A stretch of DNA of 64,000 nt from Clostridium aestuarii (GCF_026735135.1 NZ_JAPQER010000002.1:248001-312000), one strand, 5' to 3'. Positions 45,317 through 54,936 are shown, numbered from the stretch's first letter. The notes: generated by a model from the letters alone, not told the origin. Translations and numbers: made by a program.

Positions 45317-47020
45317 ATGGGAAGTTATCAAAATATCAACACTTTAAAACCTGAAGGAATAGAAAATAAAAAAGCATATTTAATTGGTGGGGGTATCGCT
45401 TCATTAGCTGCTGCTGAATACTTAATACGTGATGGTCATATGAATGGTAAAAACATTATTATTCTAGAAGAAACTGATATTTTAGGCGGTGCCATGGACG
45501 GTTGTGGAAATGCAGAAGATGGGTATGTTGCACGTGGTGGAAGAGAAATGGAAGAACATTATGAATGTACTTGGGACTTATTTGGAGGAGTACCATCATT
45601 AGAAGAACCAGGAAGAACTGTTTTAGATGAATTTAGAGAACTAAATATTGACGATCCTAACTATTCTAATTGCCGTGCTATTGCTAATCGTGGAGAAAAA
45701 CTTGATTTTTCAAGTTTGGGACTAGGTGAAATTCATGTTAAGCAACTTACTAAGTTATTTCTTGCGACAGAAGATGCTTTAGGTGCAACTACTGTTGAAC
45801 AATTCTTCGAGCCTACATTTTTTGAAACTAATATGTGGTTATATTGGAGAAGTATGTTTGCATTTGAAACTTGGCACAGTGTTGTAGAAATGAAACATTA
45901 TATGCATCGTTTTATACATCTAATGCCAGGAATGAGCAAAATGTCTGGGCTAGTATTTACTAAATATAATCAATATGACTCAATGATTCTTCCATTAAAG
46001 AAATTGTTAGAATCAAAAGGCGTAGTATTTGACTTAAATACACAAGTAACTAATTTAGATATAGATATAACTGAAGGTAAAAAAACAGTTACAGGAATTC
46101 ATTTAACTCGTAATGGTGAAAAAGAAGAGATTATAAAAACTACTAAAGATGATTTAGTATTCTTCACTAATGGATCTATGACAGAAAATTCTACACTTGG
46201 AAGTATGGAGAAAGCACCTGTGATAGATAGAAGTGAAGGAGGATGCTGGAGGTTATGGAAAAACATATCTAAAAAGGATGCTTCATTCGGAAGACCAGAA
46301 GTATTCTGTGGTAATATTGATAAAACTAAATGGGAATCATATACAATAACTTCAAAAGGTCCTAAAATGATTAAACTTATTGAAAAATTTGCAGGCAGGA
46401 AAATACTTCCACATAAAACTATAACAGGGGGAATAATAACAATTAAAGATTCAAATTGGGTGTTAAGTGTTACGGCTAATAGACATCTTCAATTTACTGA
46501 TCAACCTGATGATGTGGTAGTATTATGGGCATATGCTTTGTTGCTTGATAAGGAAGGCAATTTCATTAAGAAGAAAATGGGTGACTGTACTGGTAAAGAA
46601 TTATTACAAGAACTTTTATATCATCTAGGTATTGATGAGAAAGATATGCAAGAATATATTGATACATCAATTGTAATTCCTGCTATGATGCCTTATGTTA
46701 CAAGTCAATTCATGCCTCGTGTTAAAGGGGATAGACCACAAGTAGTACCAGAAGGTAGTACAAACCTTGCATTTTTAGGTCAATTTGCAGAAATTGAAAA
46801 TGATTGTGTGTTTACTGTTGAATATTCAATTCGTTCTGCTATGATGGCTGTGTATACTTTACTTGGACTTGAGAAAAACCCACCTGAAGTATATCCTAGT
46901 CAATATGATGTACGTGTTATTGCTAATGCAACTAAAACACTATATAGTGGAAGACCATTACCAGCTGAAGCAATTATTAAAAAGTTATTAAAAGATACAA
47001 CTTTAGAGGGTTTAATATAA
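45317..47020 (+). CDS. ohyA: Oleate hydratase (MCRA family)
   Basis: An FAD-dependent hydratase that adds water to the cis-9 bond of oleate, giving 10-hydroxystearate and detoxifying unsaturated fatty acids. The dinucleotide fold LIGGGIASLAAAEYL is at 22-36 and the catalytic region RGGREMEEHYECTWDLF at 73-89. Length 567 is normal. AAAGGGGAG precedes the ATG. It converges with a TetR gene across a shared terminator; that regulator may control it, although it lies downstream rather than divergent. Confidence 0.92.
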   Translation: MGSYQNINTLKPEGIENKKAYLIGGGIASLAAAEYLIRDGHMNGKNIIILEETDILGGAMDGCGNAEDGYVARGGREMEEHYECTWDLFGGVPSLEEPGRTVLDEFRELNIDDPNYSNCRAIANRGEKLDFSSLGLGEIHVKQLTKLFLATEDALGATTVEQFFEPTFFETNMWLYWRSMFAFETWHSVVEMKHYMHRFIHLMPGMSKMSGLVFTKYNQYDSMILPLKKLLESKGVVFDLNTQVTNLDIDITEGKKTVTGIHLTRNGEKEEIIKTTKDDLVFFTNGSMTENSTLGSMEKAPVIDRSEGGCWRLWKNISKKDASFGRPEVFCGNIDKTKWESYTITSKGPKMIKLIEKFAGRKILPHKTITGGIITIKDSNWVLSVTANRHLQFTDQPDDVVVLWAYALLLDKEGNFIKKKMGDCTGKELLQELLYHLGIDEKDMQEYIDTSIVIPAMMPYVTSQFMPRVKGDRPQVVPEGSTNLAFLGQFAEIENDCVFTVEYSIRSAMMAVYTLLGLEKNPPEVYPSQYDVRVIANATKTLYSGRPLPAEAIIKKLLKDTTLEGLI

Positions 47021-47043
47021 ATATATAGTGTAGTTAAAACTGT

Positions 47044-47080
47044 AAAAGGGAAGTCATTTTAATTTGACTTCCCTTTTTTT
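47044..47080. terminator. Bidirectional intrinsic terminator
   Basis: A perfect 13-base-pair stem (47044-47056 with 47065-47077) between oleate hydratase and the TetR gene, overlapping the TetR stop codon. Confidence 0.9.
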
Positions 47081-47628
47081 TCATATTTTAATAATGCTCT
47101 ATAAATATCTCCGCCTATTATCTTATCAAGGTTATCGATGATTTTTTTAGGATCTTCAGTCATGTTATTTCGTATCCAATCGCTTATTGTACCTACAAGT
47201 GCAATTTCATAAAATTTCACTACATGTTTTTTATCTTCTTCTGACACATTTAAATCTTTAGCTAGCTCATTTACAACTTCTAAAATAAGATTAAATATTT
47301 CATTATGTAAATGATTTTCTAAACAATCTCTATCAATGGAATTATAGGTATTCAATACTTCTTTCCTATTTTTAGATAAATATATAAGAATTGCCAAAAA
47401 ACCTTTTTGCCATGTGTCGTAAGTCTTATTTTTACCAAGAACTTTTTTAAGTTCAGTTTTAAAAATCCATTCTAAAAGATCATAAATATCACGAAAATAA
47501 TAGTATAATGTACGTCGAGTTAATCCACATTCATTAACAATATCGTTAACAGTAATTTTTGCTAATGGTATTGTCTGTAATTGCTTTTTTAGTGATTCAG
47601 CTAAAGCTTTTTTAGTAATTTCGGACAT
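47059..47628 (-). CDS. TetR/AcrR family transcriptional regulator
   Basis: A 189-residue repressor with an N-terminal helix-turn-helix (ITVNDIVNECGLTRRTLYYYFRDIYDLLEW, residues about 25-55) and a helical ligand domain. A GTG at 47637 overlaps the GAGGTGA ribosome site, so the ATG at 47628 is the start. It lies between oleate hydratase and the acyl-CoA dehydrogenase cluster, transcribed away from the latter, so it could act on either. Confidence 0.85.
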   Translation of the reverse strand: MSEITKKALAESLKKQLQTIPLAKITVNDIVNECGLTRRTLYYYFRDIYDLLEWIFKTELKKVLGKNKTYDTWQKGFLAILIYLSKNRKEVLNTYNSIDRDCLENHLHNEIFNLILEVVNELAKDLNVSEEDKKHVVKFYEIALVGTISDWIRNNMTEDPKKIIDNLDKIIGGDIYRALLKYEKKGKSN

Positions 47629-47867
47629 ATTCTTCACCTCTTTATGTCAATAATAAACTTCAAATATTTTTTTGATGATTTAACTTTTATTTCAATATAT
47701 GAATTAATTATACAATTTATATTTTTACAATTCAACTAAAGTAAGTTAAAGCAAATCACCTTCAATTTTGGTAGTTTCTTTTGTGTTCTTTTCCCCCTTT
47801 CTCTACAGTGGAGGGAGTCCCTAATCAAAAAATAACATATATGTATGATTAAAGCTCCAAAAAGCTA

Positions 47868-47898
47868 TTGACCTTCCATCAACTGTATAAGGTAATAT
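47868..47898 (+). promoter_or_regulatory. MerR-type promoter (19-bp spacer) before the acyl-CoA dehydrogenase operon
   Basis: TTGACC (47868-47873), a 19-base spacer and TAATAT (47893-47898). ACCTT and AAGGT form a dyad at the spacer edges (47871-47893). Overlong spacers with a centred dyad are the hallmark of MerR-activated promoters; a MerR gene closes the cluster at 56550. The remaining 47629-48020 gap shows no gene. Confidence 0.6.
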
Positions 47899-48020
47899 TT
47901 TATATGTCACATAATCAAAAGAACATTACAAAATAAATTTGAAGCATGAAAACGCATGCGTTAAATATGCTCTCAAGAAATGTTTATACTTTTATATTAA
48001 AAGAAAGGATGGAAGAACAT

Positions 48021-49166
48021 ATGGATTTTTCATTAACCAGAGAACAGGAAATGATTAAAAAATTGGCGCAACAGTTTGCTGAAAATGAATTAGAACCAGT
48101 TGCAGCAGATGTTGACCTTGAGCATGTTTTCCCAGAAAAAAATTTTAAAAAAATGGCAGCATTAGGTTTTACAGGAATTGGTATTCCTAGTCAGTACGGA
48201 GGTTCTGACGGTGGTGCATTGGAAAAGGTTATAGCTGTTTCAGAGTTTGCAAAGAAATGTATGTCTTCGGGCGCAATTTTATCAATCCATTTAATTGCAC
48301 CTCAAGCTATCTATAAATATGGGAATGAAGAACAGAAACAAAAATATCTTCATATGCTTACAAAAGGCGGATCTCTAGGAGCATTTGCACTTACTGAGCC
48401 AAATGCTGGTTCTGACGCAGGTTCCGCAAAGACAACAGCTATTTTTGATCCTGAAACAAACGAGTATATATTAAATGGGACAAAGTGCTTTATCTCTGGA
48501 GGTAGCCGTGCAGATGTACTTATAATATTTGCACTTACACAGCCTAATAAAGGATTAAAGGGAATGTCCGCAATTATAGTTGAAAAAGGTACACCAGGTT
48601 TTAGTATTGGTAAAATTGAGACAAAAATGGGTCTTTCCGGTTCTGAAACGGCTGAACTTGTGTTTGAAGATTGCCGTGTTCCAGCTGCTAACCTTCTTGG
48701 AAAGGAAGGACAAGGCTTCAAAATTGCAATGCAAGCACTTGACGGAGCACGTGTCGGGGTAGGAGCTCAAGCTGTGGGAGTTGCAGAAGGTGCTTTAGAC
48801 CTTTCTATTAAATATTCAAAAGAACGTATACAGTTTGGTAAGCCAATTGCAAGTTTACAGGGGATACAGTGGTATATTGCTGATATGGCAACAAAGACAA
48901 TGGCTGCAAAAACTCTTGTACAGTATGCTGCATATCTTGAGGATGCTGGAAAACCTTTCACAGTAGAGGCTGCTATGTGTAAGCTTAATGCTTCTGAAAA
49001 TGCACGGTTTGTTACAAATTTGGCACTCCAAATCCATGGAGGCTATGGATATATGAAGGATTATCCGTTGGAGCGTATGTATCGTGATGCTAAGATTACA
49101 GAAATTTATGAAGGTACTTCCGAAATTCATAAAGTAGTTATCTCCAGAGCAGTGATGAGTAAATAA
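48021..49166 (+). CDS. Acyl-CoA dehydrogenase
   Basis: A 381-residue FAD enzyme of the short-chain/butyryl-CoA dehydrogenase group. It begins MDFSLTREQEMIKK, typical of clostridial members; an upstream extension to 47946 has no support. FAD-binding FALTEPNAGSDAG and the catalytic glutamate in IYEGTSEIH (about E364) are present. With EtfB and EtfA next to it, it should reduce an enoyl-CoA, as BCD/Etf and AcdA/Etf do in fermenting clostridia. Its arginines are mainly CGT, unlike the flanking genes. Confidence 0.9.
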   Translation: MDFSLTREQEMIKKLAQQFAENELEPVAADVDLEHVFPEKNFKKMAALGFTGIGIPSQYGGSDGGALEKVIAVSEFAKKCMSSGAILSIHLIAPQAIYKYGNEEQKQKYLHMLTKGGSLGAFALTEPNAGSDAGSAKTTAIFDPETNEYILNGTKCFISGGSRADVLIIFALTQPNKGLKGMSAIIVEKGTPGFSIGKIETKMGLSGSETAELVFEDCRVPAANLLGKEGQGFKIAMQALDGARVGVGAQAVGVAEGALDLSIKYSKERIQFGKPIASLQGIQWYIADMATKTMAAKTLVQYAAYLEDAGKPFTVEAAMCKLNASENARFVTNLALQIHGGYGYMKDYPLERMYRDAKITEIYEGTSEIHKVVISRAVMSK

Positions 49167-49184
49167 AAAGGAGTGTAGAGAATA

Positions 49185-49988
49185 ATGAGAATTTACGTTT
49201 GTATTAAACAGGTTCCAGATACTTCAGGGAAGGTTGCAGTAAATCTAGATGGTACTCTAAATCGTGCTTCTATGTCGGCTATTATTAATCCGGATGATAT
49301 GAGCGCAATAGAGCAGGCACTTATACTTAAGGATGCAACAGGTTGTCAGGTAACCGCAGTAACAATGGGACCTCCTCCAGCAGAGGGAATGCTTCGTGAG
49401 CTTGTTGCAATGGGGGCAGATGATGCTGTTTTAATTTCTTCACGTGAGTTTGGTGGTTCTGATACATTTGCAACATCTCAGATTATTGCAGCAGCAATTT
49501 CACATCTTGGAATCGGTAAAGATGACATCATTTTCTGTGGTCGTCAGGCAATTGACGGAGATACAGCTCAGGTTGGACCTCAGATTGCAGAAAAACTTGA
49601 CATTCCTCAGGTTACTTATGCAACTGAAATTGATAAGAAAGATAATGTAGTAGTTGTAAAGCGTATGCTTGAAGATGGCTATATGATGATTGAGGTTCAG
49701 ACACCTTGTCTTATAACATGTGTAAAAGAGAAGAATGTTTCTACTCGTTATATGACTATAAACGGTATTATGGATTGCTACAGCAAGCCACTTACCATTC
49801 TTGATTTTGAAGCACTTAAGGACGAGCCATTAATTGAGATTGACACAATTGGGCTTAAAGGTTCACCTACTAACATATTCAAGTCCTTCACGCCACCACA
49901 GAAGGGTGTTAGTGTAATGCTTGAAGGGGATGGCAGAGAAACAATAGCAGATTTAGTAGACAGATTACAGAAGAAACACGTTATATAA
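49185..49988 (+). CDS. etfB: Electron transfer flavoprotein beta subunit
   Basis: A 267-residue EtfB, starting MRIYVCIKQVPDTS, with the nucleotide-binding GRQAIDGDTAQVGPQIAEKL signature of the family. With EtfA it forms a flavoprotein serving the acyl-CoA dehydrogenase 18 bases upstream. Whether the complex bifurcates electrons from NADH to ferredoxin, as clostridial BCD-Etf does, is not decided by this reading. Confidence 0.93.
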   Translation: MRIYVCIKQVPDTSGKVAVNLDGTLNRASMSAIINPDDMSAIEQALILKDATGCQVTAVTMGPPPAEGMLRELVAMGADDAVLISSREFGGSDTFATSQIIAAAISHLGIGKDDIIFCGRQAIDGDTAQVGPQIAEKLDIPQVTYATEIDKKDNVVVVKRMLEDGYMMIEVQTPCLITCVKEKNVSTRYMTINGIMDCYSKPLTILDFEALKDEPLIEIDTIGLKGSPTNIFKSFTPPQKGVSVMLEGDGRETIADLVDRLQKKHVI

Positions 49989-50009
49989 TTTGAAAGGAGA
50001 CATGAGAAT

Positions 50010-51116
50010 ATGGTTTTTAATAGTTCTGATATAGGTGCATTCAAGGATATTTGGGTATTTTGTGAACAACGCAATGGGAAATTAGTGGATACTGATTTTG
50101 AATTAATCTCAGAAGGTCGTAAACTGGCTGATGAGCGTGGCTCAAAGCTCATTGGTGTGCTTCTTGGACACAACGTAAAGGACATTGCTAAGGAACTTGG
50201 AGGATACGGTGCAGACAAGATAATTGTATGTGATAATCCTGCGTTAAATGTTTACACAACAGATGCATATACAAAGGTGCTTTGTGACATTGCAATTGAC
50301 AAGAAGCCTGAGGTTATCTTAATCGGTGCATCTAACATTGGTCGCGATCTTGGTCCACGTTGTGCAGCTCGTTTACATACAGGCCTTACAGCAGACTGCA
50401 CACACCTTGATATTGACATGGAGAAGTATGTTGATTTTCTTACAACATCTTCTACACTTGATTTATCCAAAACAACCTTCAAAATGGAGGATATGAACTT
50501 AAAGATGACACGACCTGCATTTGGAGGACATCTTATGGCAACAATTATCTGTCCACGTTTCCGACCATGTATGTCAACTGTACGTACAGGGGTTATGAAG
50601 AAGGCAGAGTTTAACCAGACAAAGGCTGATATATGTGAAATAGAGGTATATCCTGTTTCTATTTTTGAAGGCGACATAAAGACAAAGGTTCTTAAGGTTG
50701 TTAAGGAAGCAAAACAGCTAATTGACTTAATTGGTGCAGACGTTATCGTTTCTGTAGGTCGTGGTATCGGTAAGAATGTTGAGGACGGAATCGAGCTTGC
50801 ACATAAGCTTGCAGAGGCTTTTGGTGGTGGAGTTGTAGGTGGAAGTCGTGCTGTTATTGACTCAGGGTGGCTTTCAGCAGATCATCAGGTTGGACAAACA
50901 GGTAAGACTGTACATCCAAAGGTTTATGTTGCCCTTGGTATCTCTGGTGCAATTCAGCACAAGGCAGGTATGCAAGATTCAGATTTAATAATTGCAGTAA
51001 ACAAGGACGCAACAGCTCCAATCTTTGAATGTGCAGACTATGGTATCAATGGAGACTTATTTAAGGTTGTTCCGATGATGATTGACGAAATCACAAACGC
51101 AAGAAGCAATAACTAA
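50010..51116 (+). CDS. etfA: Electron transfer flavoprotein alpha subunit
   Basis: A 368-residue EtfA. The C-terminal FAD domain is plain: VGGSRAVIDSGW, GQTGKTVHPKVYVALGISGAIQH and AVNKDATAPIFECADYGI. No ferredoxin domain is fused at the N-terminus. It begins 21 bases after etfB with GGAG upstream. It ends the first transcription block; about 260 bases containing a new promoter follow. Confidence 0.93.
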   Translation: MVFNSSDIGAFKDIWVFCEQRNGKLVDTDFELISEGRKLADERGSKLIGVLLGHNVKDIAKELGGYGADKIIVCDNPALNVYTTDAYTKVLCDIAIDKKPEVILIGASNIGRDLGPRCAARLHTGLTADCTHLDIDMEKYVDFLTTSSTLDLSKTTFKMEDMNLKMTRPAFGGHLMATIICPRFRPCMSTVRTGVMKKAEFNQTKADICEIEVYPVSIFEGDIKTKVLKVVKEAKQLIDLIGADVIVSVGRGIGKNVEDGIELAHKLAEAFGGGVVGGSRAVIDSGWLSADHQVGQTGKTVHPKVYVALGISGAIQHKAGMQDSDLIIAVNKDATAPIFECADYGINGDLFKVVPMMIDEITNARSNN

Positions 51117-51188
51117 CTAACTTTACCCTAGGTGTACAGTTAAGGTGTTAATTTGACAATATATTTTAAAAAAATATCCAATATAGGG

Positions 51189-51219
51189 TTGACTGTCCAA
51201 TAAATGTATAGAATATAAT
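51189..51219 (+). promoter_or_regulatory. Second 19-bp-spacer promoter, before the carrier gene
   Basis: TTGACT (51189-51194), 19-base spacer, TATAAT (51214-51219). The spacer region shares TCCAnnAAnTGTATA with the promoter at 47868, suggesting the same regulator. A leader of about 150 bases follows. Confidence 0.6.
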
Positions 51220-51380
51220 AAAAGTATCTTAACTAGTTTCAAGGATTTGGATATACAGAGGATATTTTGTAAATTGTATGTCATAAAAAGTAGATATCCC
51301 TAAATGTTAATAAGAAAAGTTTGAAGCCGTAAGTTAAGAGTTCAGTACTAGGATAAATATTGAATTTAGGGGGGCGATGT

Positions 51381-52730
51381 ATGAAAAATAATTTGAATAA
51401 AAATGGAGATTTGAAATTACCAGCATTATTTTTAATGGGTGGTGCACTTTTCTCAATGCACTTTGGTGCATCGAGTATGGTGTGGCCAATGAACTGGGGT
51501 AAAGAAAGTGGTACATCTGTAATGATTGCATTCTGTGGAGCATTTATAACAGCTTTATTGCTTACATTGCTTGCATATGTTGCATTATCAAGGGGCAATG
51601 GTACTTATAATGAAATCACTACACGTGTACTTGGAAAAAAACTAGGCGTATCATATACAATCGTAACGATTGTTGTGCTTGGACCGCTGTATGCTATTCC
51701 ACGTATGAGTGCAGCATCTTGGGACTCAATAGTACAAGCGTTTGGTTTAAATCCAGAATTAAGATTACCACTGATTATATTTACGATAATATTCTATCTG
51801 ATAACTTATTGGTTCTTAATGAGTCCTGGAAAGACAATGGATCGTATTTCACAGATTCTTTTCCCAGTGCTTATTATCATTGTAATTATCGTTGTAGGTA
51901 AGGGGCTTATGATACCAATTGCAGAACCAGTTGCAAAGACATATGAAGGTTCAGCATTTGCTTACGGTTTCACAAATGGTTATGCAACAGCCGAAATTCT
52001 TTGCTCGTTAATATTCGGTATTGTTATCTTAAATGGTCTTAAAGCAAAAGGTGTTTCTGACGAACGTATAAGCAAGAATATTATCAGAGTAGGCATTATT
52101 GGTATAGCATTATTAAGCTGTACACATCTTTGCCACATGTTAATTGGTGCTTCTACAGGGGGGACAATCGATTTAAATTACACAGCGCTTTATACAGCAG
52201 TTTCTACTAAACTTCTTGGACGATTAGGTGGAATCTTATTCTCAATTGCACTATTCTTTGCAGCGCTTACAACAGCAATTGGTATGACTTCTGGATGTGC
52301 TGAATTTTTCGTGGATACAACAGAAGGAAAGGTTGATTACAAGAAGGCATCTATATCAGTTTTGGTTTTGAGTACACTCTTCGGATGTATGGGTCTTTCT
52401 TCAATCCTTACATTCCTTGGACCAATACTTGATGGTATCTATCCAGCAGCTATAGTACTTGTTATATATTATGCATTAATGCCAAACAATCAGAACAGAA
52501 GACACTTAAATGTATGTCGATATGCAATGATAACAGCATTAATATTTGGTATTTTTGATACCGTTTACGCTTATGGAATTAAATTAAACATAGATTTAGG
52601 TTACTTCAATACATTCTATGAGGGACTTCCGCTATCATCTGAAATGCTTGCATGGTTCCCGTGGACAGTAGTTGCCGCAATTATTGGATACTCAGTATTC
52701 CAGAAAAACAAAGTAGCAGTGACTAATTAA
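51381..52730 (+). CDS. Branched-chain amino acid carrier (BrnQ/LIVCS-like)
   Basis: A 449-residue membrane protein with about 12 hydrophobic segments, beginning LFLMGGALFSMHFGASSMVWPMNWG, the first-helix pattern of BrnQ-type Na+/amino acid symporters. It probably imports the amino acid, or beta-amino acid, used by the cluster. The frame opens at a TTG (51360), but GGGGGG lies before the ATG at 51381. Its place in the cluster is the main hint to the pathway's substrate class. Confidence 0.8.
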   Translation: MKNNLNKNGDLKLPALFLMGGALFSMHFGASSMVWPMNWGKESGTSVMIAFCGAFITALLLTLLAYVALSRGNGTYNEITTRVLGKKLGVSYTIVTIVVLGPLYAIPRMSAASWDSIVQAFGLNPELRLPLIIFTIIFYLITYWFLMSPGKTMDRISQILFPVLIIIVIIVVGKGLMIPIAEPVAKTYEGSAFAYGFTNGYATAEILCSLIFGIVILNGLKAKGVSDERISKNIIRVGIIGIALLSCTHLCHMLIGASTGGTIDLNYTALYTAVSTKLLGRLGGILFSIALFFAALTTAIGMTSGCAEFFVDTTEGKVDYKKASISVLVLSTLFGCMGLSSILTFLGPILDGIYPAAIVLVIYYALMPNNQNRRHLNVCRYAMITALIFGIFDTVYAYGIKLNIDLGYFNTFYEGLPLSSEMLAWFPWTVVAAIIGYSVFQKNKVAVTN

Positions 52731-52758
52731 TAATAAAAAATATTAGGAGGATGTCATA

Positions 52759-53217
52759 ATGAGAAAAGTATCTTTTTTAAGCTATAACATGACAACAGCA
52801 GATGCTAACAATCCAGATGGATTAGTGCCAATTGGACGTCAGTTTGATTTTATTGGAGACGTTGAGACAGAAGAAATGATTTTAGTTGATGGTGATGAGT
52901 CACTTTGCCTTGGATACCATGATGTTAAATGTTACAAAGATATTTATGTAGGTGATATGGTTGACTTTAAAGCAACTCTTACGAAGGTAGGAAACACATC
53001 TCGTGACTGTAAAATTGAAGTTTTCAAGCTTGCTACACCTGCTTTCCGTGAGGGTAAAACAGATTGTAAACCAGGAGATATGGTTTGGTTTGACGAGCCG
53101 GTACTTTGTACAGAGGGAAATGTTCGCCTTGTAGTTAAGAAGCACTTACAACGTGGAGAGCAGCCAGATGGGTTAGTGATTAATCCATGGTGTCCACTTG
53201 AGGATTTTCCAGAATAA
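52759..53217 (+). CDS. Ammonia-lyase-like hotdog subunit A, copy 1
   Basis: A 152-residue hotdog-fold protein. The core (GDVETEEMILVDGDESLCLGY, then DIYVGDMVDFKATLTKVGNTSRDCKIEVFKLAT) closely follows beta-alanyl-CoA:ammonia-lyase of Clostridium propionicum and lysine-pathway 3-aminobutyryl-CoA ammonia-lyase. It lacks the GGNLVNGAR-type motif of those homomeric enzymes, having DGLVPIGRQ instead; the next gene has that motif. An obligate heteromer with subunit B is inferred. A dehydratase is the main alternative activity. GGAGGATG precedes the ATG. Confidence 0.7.
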   Translation: MRKVSFLSYNMTTADANNPDGLVPIGRQFDFIGDVETEEMILVDGDESLCLGYHDVKCYKDIYVGDMVDFKATLTKVGNTSRDCKIEVFKLATPAFREGKTDCKPGDMVWFDEPVLCTEGNVRLVVKKHLQRGEQPDGLVINPWCPLEDFPE

Positions 53218-53275
53218 ATATAAGCTTTAAAAAAAGAAGCTAAACTGAAAATATAGAATAAAGGAGAATTGTGTT

Positions 53276-53653
53276 ATGAATGAACAACAGAAAGTAACAT
53301 TTCGTTATAGAATGTCAAATCGTGATGTGTTTTATGGTGGCGGAGTTGTAAACGGTGCAAGAAACATCACACTTATGAATGATACAGCAAACCGTCTTAT
53401 GGCAAAGGTATTTGGAAACACAGGTCATTGTGTTGAGGTAAAGAAGGTTCGTCTTTATAATCCTTCATTTGCAGGTGACTACATGGAGTATATTGCAAGA
53501 ATTAAGAACATAGAGGGAAACCGTGCATTAATTGAGGTTCGTTCTTTCAAGATTATTGAAGTTCCTGAAAAGCCACCATTCCCAAGTTCTATCGATGTAT
53601 TACCTGAACCACCATTATCAACAGTAGTTCAGTTTATTTACGAGACATATTAA
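53276..53653 (+). CDS. Ammonia-lyase-like hotdog subunit B, copy 1
   Basis: A 125-residue partner of subunit A, 58 bases downstream with AAGGAGAA. It has the first-helix motif RMSNRDVFYGGGVVNGAR of ammonia-lyase-like hotdog proteins and FAGDYMEYIARI in the second half, but the region equivalent to VDGDESLCLGY is replaced by a divergent stretch (VFGNTGHCVEV). So A and B each keep one side of the family's active-site motifs. Confidence 0.7.
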   Translation: MNEQQKVTFRYRMSNRDVFYGGGVVNGARNITLMNDTANRLMAKVFGNTGHCVEVKKVRLYNPSFAGDYMEYIARIKNIEGNRALIEVRSFKIIEVPEKPPFPSSIDVLPEPPLSTVVQFIYETY

Positions 53654-53682
53654 TAAATTACAAATACAGGAGGGGTTTATAC

Positions 53683-54864
53683 ATGAGAAAAGCACTTCAA
53701 GGTTTAAAAGTAGTTGATCTTACTTCTGCGTTAAATGGACCATTTTGTACAATGATATTAGCTGACTATGGTGCAGATGTTATAAAAATCGAACCAGTTA
53801 ATGGTGAACAGTGCCGTGAATGGGGACCACTTGATGAAAAAAGCGGTGAAAGTGGTTTTTACTGCTACGTTAACCGTAACAAAAAGGGTGTCACTCTTAA
53901 TCTTAAATCTGAAAAAGGGTTACAGATGTTCTACGAGCTTGTTAATGATGCTGATATTTTAGTTGAGAACTATAAGGGCGGTGTTACAAAGAAGCTTGGT
54001 ATTGATTATGAATCTGTAAAGAAGGTTAACCCAACTATTATTTATGCTTCAGGCTCAGGATTTGGTCAGTATGGACCAAATACACACCGTCCTTGCTATG
54101 ATATTGTAGCACAGGCTATGGGTGGTATGATTAACCTTACAGGTTTCAAGGATGCAAATCCAGTAAAGGTTGGTCCTTCTGTTGCAGACCACGTTGCAGG
54201 TATTTACTTAACAGTAGGGGTACTGATGGCTCTTTACAACCGTGAGAAGACAGGGGAAGGTCAGCTTGTTGACGTATCAATGGTAGATACAATCTTCAGT
54301 TTACTTGAAAATGCAATTGTAAACTACACAGTGGGTGGCTTTATTCCAGAACGTAATGGAAATGTAGACCCATCTATTGCTCCATTCGATATATACGATT
54401 GTAAAGATGGTTTTATTGCACTTGGAGTAGGTAATGACAGATTGTTCAAAAAATTCTGTGCTGCTATCTGTCATGAAGAACTTCTAGAAGATCCTTGCTA
54501 TAAAACAAACGAATTGCGTTGCCAAAACTATATACCAAACTTACAAAATTTAATTCGTGATTGGTGCAAGGACTACACAAAGAGAGAAATAGAAAGCAGA
54601 ATGGATGAGGTAGGGATTCCATGTGGTCCAGTATTGAATATTAAGGAAGCAATCGAGCATCCACATATTCAGGCACGTGAAATGATGGTGCATTGTGAGC
54701 ACCCAACAGCAGGGGACCAGTACTTCCAAGGGTGTGTTGTAAAGCTTTCTGAAACTCCAGGTAGTGTAGAAACTCCAGCTCCATTGTTAGGACAACATAA
54801 TGCAGAAGTTTTTGGACTTACAGAAGAAGAACTTAAAAAGCTGAATGCAGAAGGTGTAATATAA
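53683..54864 (+). CDS. Family III CoA-transferase (CaiB/BaiF/FldA type)
   Basis: A 393-residue CoA-transferase moving CoA between acids. The catalytic aspartate is D169 in PSVADHVAG, the same position as in formyl-CoA transferase; VVDLTSALNGPFCTMILADYGADVIKIE forms the N-terminal nucleotide fold. FldA and CarA/CaiB relatives activate acids in reductive amino acid fermentation. Placed between two copies of the hotdog pair, it should supply their CoA-ester substrate, with the reduced acyl-CoA as likely donor. GGAGGGG precedes the ATG. Confidence 0.88.
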   Translation: MRKALQGLKVVDLTSALNGPFCTMILADYGADVIKIEPVNGEQCREWGPLDEKSGESGFYCYVNRNKKGVTLNLKSEKGLQMFYELVNDADILVENYKGGVTKKLGIDYESVKKVNPTIIYASGSGFGQYGPNTHRPCYDIVAQAMGGMINLTGFKDANPVKVGPSVADHVAGIYLTVGVLMALYNREKTGEGQLVDVSMVDTIFSLLENAIVNYTVGGFIPERNGNVDPSIAPFDIYDCKDGFIALGVGNDRLFKKFCAAICHEELLEDPCYKTNELRCQNYIPNLQNLIRDWCKDYTKREIESRMDEVGIPCGPVLNIKEAIEHPHIQAREMMVHCEHPTAGDQYFQGCVVKLSETPGSVETPAPLLGQHNAEVFGLTEEELKKLNAEGVI

Positions 54865-54888
54865 ATTAAGTATATATACAATATAGAA

Positions 54889-54914
54889 CGTGGCTGCTTT
54901 AACAGGCAGTCACG
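54889..54914 (+). other. Hairpin between the CoA-transferase gene and the second hotdog pair
   Basis: CGTGGCTGC pairs with GCAGTCACG (one G:T). It lacks a T-run, so it is more likely an mRNA processing or stability element than a terminator. Confidence 0.45.
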
Positions 54915-54936
54915 GCAAAAATAGGGGGATATCATA

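Noticed and set aside
54889-54914. Hairpin as a transcription terminator
   Set aside because: No T-run follows, and downstream genes belong to the same cluster.
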